Assembly: GCA_900696455.1 (NCBI GenBank)
Contig: CAADGB010000329.1
Coordinates: forward strand, 1 to 32,212
Source of the DNA: an uncultured delta proteobacterium
Lineage (GTDB): Bacteria; Myxococcota_A; Polyangia; Haliangiales; Haliangiaceae
Length of the DNA: 32,212 nucleotides
Direction of reading: 5' to 3'
Part shown: one piece after another, positions 15,690 through 26,227 of the stretch
Numbering within the stretch: the stretch's first letter is position 1
Layout of the letters: every line of letters begins with the position of its first letter
The notes under the pieces: model-generated
The model's input: only the letters and a program-made list of their open reading frames with translations
What the model was told of the DNA's origin: nothing
Databases searched by the model: none
Translations under genes and position numbers: made by a program

Positions 15690-15818
15690 GGTTCTGCCCG
15701 CCCGTCTCGTGTTGGGTAGGGAACCTCTCCGGTCACGAGCTTCGCACTGGTCGTCGAAAGACGGGGTTTCCCCGGGGGTTTCAAGCAGATGAGTTCCATC
15801 TGCGATGGGCTTCCCATT
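15690..15818 (+). ncRNA. Hairpin-rich 5' leader of nrdJ (candidate regulatory RNA)
   Basis: If transcription starts near the NrdR boxes, the leader is ~250 nt, which is long. It holds a stem GGTTC/GAACC (15690-15725) with an inner CCC/GGG, and a CGTC-GAAA-GACG hairpin with a GNRA loop (15752-15763). A CGGGG-TTT-CCCCG hairpin (15762-15774) shares two bases with the GNRA stem. GCAGATG-AGTTC-CATCTGC (15785-15803) and ATGGG-CTT-CCCAT (15805-15817) follow. I see no cobalamin-riboswitch B12 box. Structures are read by eye only; function unknown. Confidence 0.4.
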
Positions 15819-15889
15819 CCCTTTTCCGACCGCCGGTGCCGATCCCGCCCAGCGAACGAACCGCCACACGCCACAGAAAAGAGGGGGCC

Positions 15890-18814
<2,925 letters not shown>

Positions 18815-18821
18815 CGTGAAC

Positions 18822-18852
18822 CCGGTCGGTCCGCCCCGGCGGACCGATCCGG
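18822..18852 (+). terminator. Hairpin after nrdJ
   Basis: TCGGTCCGCC-CC-GGCGGACCGA forms a 10-bp stem at 18826-18847, extendable by CCGG/CCGG arms to 18822-18852 with one bulged base. It starts 8 bp after the nrdJ stop. There is no T-run, but it is the strongest structure after the gene. Confidence 0.55.
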
Positions 18853-18906
18853 CCGGCGGCTGACGTCCCGCCACCGGCCAGGCCGACGACAACGCCGGCC
18901 ACCTGG

Positions 18907-18936
18907 AGCCCTCCCGACCACCCGGTCCGGAGGGCT
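18907..18936 (+). terminator. Second hairpin downstream of nrdJ
   Basis: AGCCCTCC and GGAGGGCT are perfect 8-bp arms around a 14-base loop that can itself pair (GACC/GGTC). It is followed by TCGTCG and no long T-run. Probably a terminator, or a hairpin insulating the antitoxin gene. Confidence 0.5.
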
Positions 18937-18981
18937 TCGTCGTGCCGGCCGGCCGATCCGCCGGAGTGCCAGCCTAGCACC

Positions 18982-19212
18982 ATGGCTGCGCCGGACGTCG
19001 ACCAGCTCCGCGCCCTCGACCTCGAGGAGCGCCTGGTGCTCGTTCAGGAGCTCCGGGACTCCATCGTCGAGGACGCGCAGCGGGGCGCCGAGCTGTCGCG
19101 CTCCGACGACGACCGCCAGGAGCTCGACGCGCGGCTGCGCGAAGACGACGAGCGTCCCGACGCCGCGATCCCGTGGGCAGACGCCCGCGCCCAGCTTCGC
19201 GACCTGCCATGA
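18982..19212 (+). CDS. Addiction-module antitoxin (unstable antitoxin family)
   Basis: 76 residues. The pattern LRALDLEERLVLVQELRDSI followed by an acidic/Arg-rich middle and AIPWADARAQLRDL near the end fits the 'putative addiction module component' antitoxins (L-x-x-E-R-x-x-L-x-x-x-L-x-x-S-I ... P-W-x-x-V/A-x-x). These pair with ParE/RelE-like toxins encoded directly downstream. The stop overlaps an ATG (ATGA) that opens a short ParE-like start, which stops after 32 codons, so no intact toxin remains. No clear ribosome site precedes the ATG. Antitoxin class is moderately confident; present function is unclear. Confidence 0.78.
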   Translation: MAAPDVDQLRALDLEERLVLVQELRDSIVEDAQRGAELSRSDDDRQELDARLREDDERPDAAIPWADARAQLRDLP

Positions 19213-19307
19213 CCTACGCCCTCAGCCTGCGCCCGCGCGCGCCCCGTGCGCTGGCCGCGCCCGTGACGGCCGAGCCGGGCGCGCTGCGGGGGCTGCTGGC
19301 GCGCTGA
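19209..19307 (+). pseudogene. Remnant of a ParE/RelE-type toxin
   Basis: A 32-codon frame begins by ATGA overlap with the antitoxin. It starts MTYALSLRPRAPRALA, like the first strand and helix of ParE toxins (M-T-Y-x-L-x-L-R-P-x-A-x-x-D-L), then becomes unrelated (APVTAEPGALRGLLAR) and stops. A full toxin is ~95 residues. The rest of a toxin is not visible in the next 100 bp in any frame. It is most likely a deletion remnant. Confidence 0.55.
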
Positions 19308-19410
19308 AGACCAGTGGTTCCGGGCGGTTACGGAGCGGGGGCCGGGCGGCCCGGACTTTCTTCGGCAAAGTACGCAACAGCGGCGGGGGGGGCTCGATAG
19401 CAGCCGGCAA

Positions 19411-20082
19411 ATGAAGCCGAAGCTCCCCCGCGTCCCTTCGCTCAATGACCTGGCCTCGCGCGCGGCGTCCGCGGTCCACCTGAAGGCCAGCGTCTCGTTC
19501 GGCGGTGGCGTCAAGCCGCCGGCGCCGCCGGTCGCCCGGCCGATCACGCAGCACACGCCGCTGCAGTACCTGCCGCCCAAGAAGGTGGCCATCTTCGGCC
19601 TCGAGATCGATGTGGACCTGATCGCGCAGTACAACCCCAAGGAGCTCCAGATCGAGAAGTCGGTGACCTGGAACGCCAGCGCCAACGCCAAGAGCGACCA
19701 TCCCGACCTCGAGTTCGCCGCGGTCGGCCCGCGCACGCTGTCGATGGAGCTCCTGTTCGACACCTACGAGGAGGCCGACCGCGACGGGCGCCCGGTCGAC
19801 GTCGCCGACCGCTACGTGAAGAAGCTGATGCAGCTCATGTCGGTGATGAAGCCCGACAGCGAGAACGAGGACGAGAAGCGACCGTCCGTGGTCCAGGTGC
19901 GCTGGGAGACCAACGAGCACGCCGCGTTCGAGGGCGTGCTGCAGTCGGTGTCGACCAAGTACACGATGTTCGCGCCCAACGGCACCCCCGTGCGCGCGAC
20001 CTGCACCATCAAGATCATGGAGGCCACGCGGCCGCGCCGGAGCTCGCGCCTCGCGCCGCGCGACGGCCGGACCCACTGGTAG
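19411..20082 (+). CDS. Contractile injection system tube-type protein (Afp7/gp53-like N-domain), orphan
   Basis: 223 residues. After a ~60-residue basic/Pro-rich leader comes VDLIAQYNPKELQIEKSVTW, then LEFAAVGPRTLSMELLFDTY, VADRYVKKLMQLMSVM, RPSVVQVRWETNEHAAFEGV and STKYTMFAPNGTPVRATCTI. This order (a N-P-x-E-L-x-x-x-K start, an L-F-D-T-Y strand, a 'YVKKLMQL' helix, a 'F-x-G-V-x-x-S-V-x-x-x-Y-T-x-F-x-x-x-G-T-P-V-R-A' end) is that of the CIS tube/LysM adaptor family, which connects tube and baseplate. Many members end in LysM; none is visible here. No sheath, tube, spike, baseplate or AAA gene is nearby, so it stands alone. The only other CIS-linked gene is the DUF4157 protein at the left edge. 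No strong ribosome site was found. Confidence 0.85.
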   Translation: MKPKLPRVPSLNDLASRAASAVHLKASVSFGGGVKPPAPPVARPITQHTPLQYLPPKKVAIFGLEIDVDLIAQYNPKELQIEKSVTWNASANAKSDHPDLEFAAVGPRTLSMELLFDTYEEADRDGRPVDVADRYVKKLMQLMSVMKPDSENEDEKRPSVVQVRWETNEHAAFEGVLQSVSTKYTMFAPNGTPVRATCTIKIMEATRPRRSSRLAPRDGRTHW

Positions 20083-20124
20083 CGCCGCGCGGCCGCGGCC
20101 GCGACGCCGCGCGCGCCACGAGCC

Positions 20125-20158
20125 GCGCGCGGGCCGGACCTACGGAGGCCCCGCGCGC
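20125..20158. terminator. Long GC hairpin between convergent genes
   Basis: GCGCGCGGGCC pairs with GGCCCCGCGCGC (one bulged C), an 11-bp stem around GGACCTACGGA. It lies between the stops of the CIS tube gene and the outer-membrane gene and could stop transcription from both sides. Confidence 0.5.
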
Positions 20159-20174
20159 GACCGCACGGGTCAGA

Positions 20175-21047
20175 TCAGAACGTGCGGCTGCCCCAGAGCT
20201 GCACGCCGCGCAGGGCGAAGCCCTCGACCGGCGGGCTGGGATCGGGTGGGTTGGTGGCGCCGCTGATGACCTGGCCGAACACCCACGACGCGCCGACGGT
20301 GGTCGCCTTGTCGACGGCGTAGAGCGCCATGAAGCCGAGCGGGATCTGGTAGGCGTCGCCGAAGCCGGACAGCGCGCCCTTGACGCCGGTGCCGAGGCCG
20401 ACGGTGAGCGGCGCCAGGTTGTAGGTGACCTGGACCGGCACCCACAGCGTGTCCTTGTTGAGGCGGTTGCCGGCGCCGTCGTCGCGCTCGGTGACGGCGA
20501 CGATCACGCTGGGCAGGGCGTGGAAGCCGAGCTTGCCGGCGACGTGGCGAAGGCGGGCGCCGAGCTTGAGGTTGTAGAAGCCGGCGTCGAGGTTGAGGGC
20601 GTGGACGCCGCCGCCCACGGCGACCGAGGTCGGGCCGCGGGCCACGCTGTACCAGCCCTCGAGGCCGACGTTGTTGTAGACGGCGACGCAGCCGCCGTCG
20701 TCCCCGGCCAGGCACAGCCCACCGCCGGCGGCGGCGCGGAAGCCGGTGGTGGCGAAGCGCGAGTGGACCAGCGCGACGGTGAGGTCGGGGGTGACGCCGT
20801 AGCTGACGTCGGGCGAGATCGAGAACGGCTTGCCGACGCGGTCCTGGCTCAGCTCGAGCTCGAGGTTGACCGCGACGTTGAGCTTGCCCTGGCCCAGGGT
20901 GAGGCCGGGCGGCGGCGGCTTGTCGGGGGGAGACTCGGCGATCGCCGCCGGCGCGGTGAGGCCCGTGCCGACGGCACAGGCGAGACCCGCGGCGAGCGCG
21001 GACCAGGGGCGGAGGCTGGGGGAGACGAGACGGGGCGGACGTTGCAC
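20175..21047 (-). CDS. Predicted outer-membrane beta-barrel protein at the end of the nap operon
   Basis: 290 residues from GTG 21047, chosen for the AAAGGAG ribosome site upstream (AAAGGAGTCTCCGCC). A signal peptide follows (LAAGLACAVGTGLTAPAAIA, then ES). The mature protein is made of alternating strands with glycine turns (KLNVAVNLELELSQD, FSISPDVSYGVTPDLTVALV, TSVAVGGGVHALNLDAGFYN, VQVTYNLAPLTVGLGTGVKG). It ends in VQLWGSRTF with a terminal Phe, the outer-membrane insertion signal. It begins 20 bp after the stop of the small nap-linked protein, so it is likely cotranscribed. A role in nitrate or substrate passage is possible but not shown. Family unknown. Confidence 0.7.
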   Translation of the reverse strand: MQRPPRLVSPSLRPWSALAAGLACAVGTGLTAPAAIAESPPDKPPPPGLTLGQGKLNVAVNLELELSQDRVGKPFSISPDVSYGVTPDLTVALVHSRFATTGFRAAAGGGLCLAGDDGGCVAVYNNVGLEGWYSVARGPTSVAVGGGVHALNLDAGFYNLKLGARLRHVAGKLGFHALPSVIVAVTERDDGAGNRLNKDTLWVPVQVTYNLAPLTVGLGTGVKGALSGFGDAYQIPLGFMALYAVDKATTVGASWVFGQVISGATNPPDPSPPVEGFALRGVQLWGSRTF

Positions 21048-21067
21048 GGCGGAGACTCCTTTCGCGG

Positions 21068-21412
21068 TCAGCGCACGCCCGTCGCAGCGAGCGCGCGCGT
21101 GTGACTGATGCGGATGAGCCGGATCCCGGCGGGCGTGCGCGCCAGGGTGTCCCACCACTCCTCGCGCTCGTGGCGGTAGCGGAGCTGGACGCCGGCGACG
21201 GTGCCGGCGAGCAGCGCGCGGCAGGCCTCGTCGAGCGTGAGCGGCGCGTCCTCGGCGCGGCGCGCGCCCGGGTGCTTGACCGAGACGCCCAGGAGCTCGG
21301 CGACGGCGCCGACGTCGAAGAAGAGCTGGGAGACCGTGGCGTCGTCGAGCAGGACGTCGCTGAGCGGCGGGAGATCGGCGGTCGGATCGAGCGGGATCGC
21401 GGCGTCGCTCAT
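21068..21412 (-). CDS. Small nap-linked protein, function unknown
   Basis: 114 residues from ATG 21412, overlapping the ferredoxin stop (ATGA). An acidic N-terminus (DPTADLPPLSDVLLDD) is followed by a helix with SQLFFDVGAVAELLGVSV, then LTLDEACRALLAGTVAGVQL and RYRHEREEWWDTLARTP with IRLIRISH. The last part looks like a compact beta hairpin. There is no signal, metal-binding cysteine or heme site, so it is probably cytoplasmic. The tight overlap inside the nap operon suggests a chaperone or assembly role for NapA or the cytochromes, as an inference. No family recognised. Confidence 0.72.
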   Translation of the reverse strand: MSDAAIPLDPTADLPPLSDVLLDDATVSQLFFDVGAVAELLGVSVKHPGARRAEDAPLTLDEACRALLAGTVAGVQLRYRHEREEWWDTLARTPAGIRLIRISHTRALAATGVR

Positions 21413-22026
21413 GGTCGCTCGCCTCGGGGTGGGGTGTGGACGGTGAAGCGCGGGAGGGTGGGCGACGGGCCCGCGGGCGCCGCGGCCGGCCCGGTGGCCG
21501 CGCGCGGGACCAGGGCGAAGCCGTTGATGGGCGCCGGGCAGACGGCGACGCACTGGCCGCAGCCGTCGCAGGCCTCGGGCACGACCCGCGGGCGGCCAGC
21601 GGCGACGACGATCGCGCCCGGGCGCGGACAGCGCTCGACGCAGACCGAGCAGAACGTGGTGGTGGCGAGGCAGGCGTGGGCCAGCACCGACGGCACCAGG
21701 GCCGGCGGCAGCGCGAAGGCGGCGCGTCCGGCCGGAGCGGCGGCGAGGCCGCGGCGCGCGAGCGCGGGCGGGACCGGCGCGAGCGCGGCCGGGTGATCCG
21801 GCGGGACGGCGGCGGCCTTCGACACGCCCTCGCGCGCGCTCGCGCGGCTCAGGCCGACCGGAGAGGAGGGCGGGACGGCGGCCTTCGACACGCCCTCGCG
21901 CGCGCTCGCGCGGCTCAGGCCGACCGGAGAGGAGGGCGGGACGGGCGCGGGCGCGGGCGGGACCGGCGCGGACGCAGGCGGTGGACGGAGCCAGCGGCCG
22001 AGGAAGGCGCGGCGCGACAGGCTCAC
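21409..22026 (-). CDS. Ferredoxin-type 4Fe-4S protein with Tat signal (NapF/NapG-like)
   Basis: 205 residues from GTG 22026, overlapping the NapB stop (GTGA). The N-terminus SRRAFLGRWL is a twin-arginine motif. A Pro/Ala-rich linker contains two copies of a 22-residue repeat (PPSSPVGLSRASAREGVSKA), encoded by the REP-like element. The C-terminal half binds two [4Fe-4S] clusters: CLATTTFCSVCVERCP and CDGCGQCVAVCP. The length and cluster number lie between NapF (three to four clusters) and small ferredoxins. It overlaps the small protein at its end (ATGA). It may pass electrons to, or help mature, NapA. The linker insertion is the odd feature. Confidence 0.83.
   Translation of the reverse strand: MSLSRRAFLGRWLRPPPASAPVPPAPAPVPPSSPVGLSRASAREGVSKAAVPPSSPVGLSRASAREGVSKAAAVPPDHPAALAPVPPALARRGLAAAPAGRAAFALPPALVPSVLAHACLATTTFCSVCVERCPRPGAIVVAAGRPRVVPEACDGCGQCVAVCPAPINGFALVPRAATGPAAAPAGPSPTLPRFTVHTPPRGERP
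21810..21944 (-). repeat. Tandemly duplicated REP-like element in the nap ferredoxin gene
   Basis: Two identical 64-bp copies at 21815-21878 and 21881-21944 (period 66 bp, 22 codons). Read on the plus strand, the core begins CCTTCGACACGCCCTCGCG and ends GCGGCTCAGGCCGACCGG. It is the same family as the element at 8457-8615, but in opposite orientation relative to the host gene. Confidence 0.8.
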
Positions 22027-22778
22027 GGCGCCCCCCACGCGCCGAGCGGCGCCGGCGGACGCTGGTCGATCACGGCCGACGGCGCGTGGCACTGGACGCA
22101 CGACTGCCGCCACGGGTGCGTGGTCTTGAGGCCGTGGGCGCCCATCGGCCCGTGGCAGCTCTCGCAGCGCTCGCGCATCCAGGTGGCGTGAGGGATGGTC
22201 GGCGGCGCGCCGGGCCACGCCCGCTCGCCGAGGCCGGGCGCGCCCAGCCCCACGAACGTGCTCTCGGGCGGCGGCGGGGTCTCGGCCCGCGGCCGTGGAT
22301 CGGCGGCGACGACGTGGCACTGCAGGCAGCTCGTGCGCTCGACGTGGCTCATCACCGGCGCGACCTTGCCGCCCACGACCAGGCCCTGATCGTGGCAGGC
22401 CAGGCACGCCGGCACCGCGAGCTGATCGACCGCGTGCGGGATCACCGGCGGCGCGCCGTCGTAGGCGCGGCGCGCGGCGCGCGCGGCCACCGCCTGCGCC
22501 CGGTCGACGGCGGTCGGCGCCACCTCCGCGAACAGGTCGGGGCCGCCGCCGCGCAGGAGCCGCCACCAGTCGGCGGGGAGCGCGGCGTTGGGGCCGTGGG
22601 GGCGCGCCCGCAGGTCGCGGTAGCCGCGGGCCTCGCCGGCCGACGCCGGCGGCGGCGGCCCGGGCTCGACGTACGACGCGACCTCGCGCCCCGAGCTCTC
22701 GACGCCGCTGACCAGGCCGACGCCGGCGACCGCGATCGCGACCGCGAGGCCGATCTGCAGCCCGCGGCCATCCTTCAT
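22023..22778 (-). CDS. napB: NapB-like c-type cytochrome with duplicated diheme module (four hemes)
   Basis: 251 residues from ATG 22778, overlapping the NapA stop (ATGA). One N-terminal helix (LQIGLAVAIAVAGVGLVSGV) serves as signal or anchor. Four heme-binding sites are present: CLACH 125-129, CLQCH 151-155, CESCH 205-209 and CVQCH 227-231. Each pair is preceded by a NapB-type motif, GAPPVIPH (108-115) and GAPPTIPH (190-197). NapB, the small subunit feeding electrons to NapA, normally has two hemes and one such motif. This therefore looks like an internal duplication. Calling it napB rests on motif and position. Confidence 0.82.
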   Translation of the reverse strand: MKDGRGLQIGLAVAIAVAGVGLVSGVESSGREVASYVEPGPPPPASAGEARGYRDLRARPHGPNAALPADWWRLLRGGGPDLFAEVAPTAVDRAQAVAARAARRAYDGAPPVIPHAVDQLAVPACLACHDQGLVVGGKVAPVMSHVERTSCLQCHVVAADPRPRAETPPPPESTFVGLGAPGLGERAWPGAPPTIPHATWMRERCESCHGPMGAHGLKTTHPWRQSCVQCHAPSAVIDQRPPAPLGAWGAP

Positions 22779-25164
22779 GTCGGGCCCCGACGGCGCACGC
22801 GCACCGCGCACTTCTTGTAGTCGGGCTGCTTCGACAGCGGATCGTGGTCGTCGAGGGTCGCCAGGTTGATGGCCAGCGACTCGTCGAAGAACGGCACGAA
22901 CACCGTGCCCCGCGGCGGCTGACCGCGACCGTCGATCCACACCGGCAGCTCGAGCTTGCCGCGCCGGCTCTCCAGCACGACGACCTCGCCGTCGTGCACG
23001 CCGAGGGCGCGGGCGTCCTCGCGGTGCAGCTCGCAGTAGGCCTGCGGCATCGCGCGGTGGAGCTGGGGCACGCGCATCGTCATCGTGCCGGTGTGCCAGT
23101 GCTCGAGCACGCGGCCGGTGCACAGCCACAGCGGGTAGTCCTTGTCCGGGACCTCGGGCGGCGCCTCCCAGGGGTGGAACCAGACCAGCGCCCGGTCGTC
23201 CTTGGTGACCGAGTGGTAGAACTGGATGTCGGCCTTGGTGGCGTAGGGGTCGTCGAAGCGGGAGAAGCGGAAGCGGGTCTCGCGCCAGGTGCCGTCGGCC
23301 TGCTCGACCACCGGCCAGCGCAGGCCGCGGGCCTTGACGTACTCCTGGTAAGGCGCCAGGTCCTTGTGCTTCTTGCGCGAGAAGCGGCGGTACTCCTCGA
23401 AGAGCTGCTCGTCGACGTTGACGTCGTAGTAGCGCGGCCACTCCCACACCGGCACCGGCTTGCCGGCCTTGTCGACGACGTGGAACAGGAAGCGGCCGTC
23501 CTTGTCCTTCATGCCGGGGTGGCCGCGGTCGTGGAGGCGGCGGGCGACGGCGATCGTCTGCCAGCAGTCGTCGCGGGCCTCGCCCGGCGGCGGCACCATC
23601 TTGAACCACTGCTGGGTGCGGCGCTCCGAGTTGCCGAACATGCCGTTCTTCTCGACCCACATCGCGCTGGGCAGGACGAGGTCGGCGGCCATCGCGGTCG
23701 CGGTCGGGTAGACGTCGGAGACGATCAGGAACTTGCCGGGCAGCGAGCGGCTGGGGTTGAACAGCTTGTTGATGTTGGGCAGGCTGCGCGCCGGGTTGGT
23801 GACCTGGACCCAGATCGTGTCGATGTCGCCGCCCTGCTCCTTCGGCGTCGAGAACCGCCGCCACATCTCGACGGTGTGGTAGCCGGGCTTGGGGTTGATG
23901 CGGCCCGGCGGCAGGTTCCACAGCTTCTCGACCTCGGCTCGGTGGTCGGCGTTGGCGACGACGAGGCCACCGGGCAGGCCGTGGGCCAGGGTCCCGACCT
24001 CGCGCACGGTGCCGCAGGCCGAGGGCTGGCCGGTGAGGCTGGTCGGCGCGTCGCCGGGCTTGCCGAAGTGTCCCGACAGCAGGTGGACGCCGTGGACCAG
24101 GTCGTTGATCGCGGTGCCGCGGGTGTGCTGGTTCATGCCCATGCACCACAGGCTGGTGATGCGCAGCGTGCGGTCGCCGAACAGGGTCGCCAGGTGCTCG
24201 AGGTCGGCGACCGCGACCCCCGACAGCTCGGCGACCCGGGCCGGGGTGTAGGCGGCGAGCTCGCGCTTGTACTCGTCGAAGCTCATGGCCTGACCGTCGA
24301 GCGTCGGCGGATCGGTGCGCTTGCGGAAGTTGCAGTAGCGGTCGACGAACTCCTTGTCCCAGGTGCCGCGGGCCAGCAGCAGGTGGGCGATGCCGTTGGC
24401 GATCGCGAGGTCGCCGTGCGGCTTGAAGATCATCGTGCGATCGCAGAAGCCGCTGGTCCGGGTGCGGCGGGTCGTGAGATCGATGAGCTCGACCTTCTCG
24501 CCGCGGCTCCGCCGGTCGACGATGCGCGAGAACAGGATCGGGTGCATCTCGGCCGGGTTGTTGCCCCACATGATCACGACATCGGCGCGATCGAGGTCGT
24601 CGTAGCAGCCGGCCGGCTCGTCGACGCCGGAGGTCGAGAGGAAGCCGGTGACCGCCGACGCCATGCACAGGCGGGCGTTGGGATCGATCTGGTTGTTCGC
24701 CAGCCCGCCCTTGATCAGCTTCTGGGCGGCGTAGCCCTCGGGGATCGTCCACTGCCCGCTGCCGTAGATCGCGAAGCCGGCGGGGTTGGCCAGGACGCGG
24801 TCGGCGACGATGTCGAGCGCCTGCTCCCACGAGATGGGCTCGAGCTTGCCGTTCTTGCGCAGGAGCGGGCGGGTGAGCCGGTCCTTGCCGTAGAGCGCGA
24901 GCCCGACGTGGTAGCCCTTCACGCACAGCAGGCCCTTGTTGACGTCGGCCTTCTCGTCGCCGGCGATGGCGACGACCTTGCCGCCCTTGACGCCCACCTG
25001 GACGTGGCAGCCGGTGCCGCAGAAGCGACACGGCGCCTTGTCCCAGGTCACGCCGGCGGCGGCGCGCGGCTGCGCGATCGCGTACGGGTCGTCCTGGGCC
25101 AGCCGGGCGGCGGCCGCGGCGGCGGCGGTCATGGCGGTGGCCTTGAGGAACTGGCGACGATCCA

Positions 25165-25165
<1 letters not shown>
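22775..25165 (-). CDS. napA: Periplasmic nitrate reductase catalytic subunit
   Basis: 796 residues from ATG 25165 (an adjacent GTG 25168 is also possible); GAGGAG lies seven bases upstream. A Tat signal (DRRQFLKATAMTAAAAA) directs folded export. The [4Fe-4S] ligands are Cys 46, 49, 53 and 81 (CRFCGTGC ... LLCVKGYH). The molybdenum ligand is probably Cys 167 in ARLCMASAV. Other family marks are VIMWGNNPAEMHPILFSR, the nucleotide-binding LTGQPSACGTVREVGTL, and FGNSERRTQQWF. It binds bis-MGD and reduces nitrate to nitrite in the periplasm. It is coupled to napD and napB by overlapping codons. Length is normal for NapA. Confidence 0.96.
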
Positions 25166-25581
<416 letters not shown>

Positions 25582-25633
25582 GACGCGCAGCCCTCGCGCG
25601 CATGCTGGCGCAGGAGGTGCAAAGGCTGCGGCC

Positions 25634-26227
25634 GTGCGTTCTCTGTCGATCGCAGTCGCCGCGGCGGCCGCCACGCTCGTCGCGTGCGGCACCGACCAGC
25701 CGCGCCCGTCGCGCCCGCCGCCGGGGCCGCCGGCGTTCGCGGTCGAGATCAACCAGCCGGCGCGCCTCACCAGCGTCGAGACCGGCGAGGTCGACGCCCT
25801 CGGTCGACCGCTGCGCGTGGCCTGCGTGACCTGCCACTCGCTGCGCGCCCCGACGGCGCTGCCGACGAGCACCGCCGAGCTCGACGAGTTCCACCAGGGG
25901 CTCGAGTTCGCCCACGGCGAGCTGTCGTGCGCGAGCTGCCACGTCGCCGGCGAGCAGCGCACGCTGCGCAAGGCCGACGGCACCGAGGTCGACATGCGCG
26001 ACGCGATGGTGCTGTGCCGGCAGTGCCACGGGCAGCAGGCCCGCGACTACGACCACGGCGCCCACGGCGGGATGACCGGGCACTGGGACCTGTCGGTCGG
26101 CGGCCGGGTGCGCAATCATTGCGTCGACTGCCACGACCCCCACGTACCCGCCTTCCAGCCGATGCAGCCGGCGCCCGGACCTCGTGACCGCGGGTCAAGC
26201 CGCCGCACAACGATGGGGAATCACTGA
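25634..26227 (+). CDS. Tetraheme c-type cytochrome lipoprotein
   Basis: 197 residues from GTG 25634. The signal is lipoprotein-type (LSIAVAAAAATLVACG, Cys 18). Four heme sites: CVTCH 64-68, CASCH 99-103, CRQCH 128-132, CVDCH 163-167. Distal His residues are abundant (EFHQGLEFAHGE, YDHGAHGGMTGH). It is followed without gap (TGATG) by an FeS protein and then NrfD, like the J-O-P order of Dsr complexes or other cytochrome-FeS-NrfD modules. It is divergent from napD with only 52 bp between starts, so both operons can share control. It likely takes electrons from the FeS protein and gives them to NapB. A ribosome-site-like AGGAGGT lies 15 bases upstream, a little far. Confidence 0.85.
   Translation: MRSLSIAVAAAAATLVACGTDQPRPSRPPPGPPAFAVEINQPARLTSVETGEVDALGRPLRVACVTCHSLRAPTALPTSTAELDEFHQGLEFAHGELSCASCHVAGEQRTLRKADGTEVDMRDAMVLCRQCHGQQARDYDHGAHGGMTGHWDLSVGGRVRNHCVDCHDPHVPAFQPMQPAPGPRDRGSSRRTTMGNH

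Noticed and set aside
15372-15889. Cobalamin riboswitch before btuF or nrdJ
   Set aside because: I looked on both strands for the B12-box core (GCCACTG and flanking signature) and did not find it.
25606-25621. TGGCGCAGGAGGTGCA as a sigma-54 promoter for the tetraheme gene
   Set aside because: Spacing GG-N10-GC fits, but the start of transcription would fall about 2 bp before the GTG 25634 and the element contains the likely ribosome site AGGAGGT.
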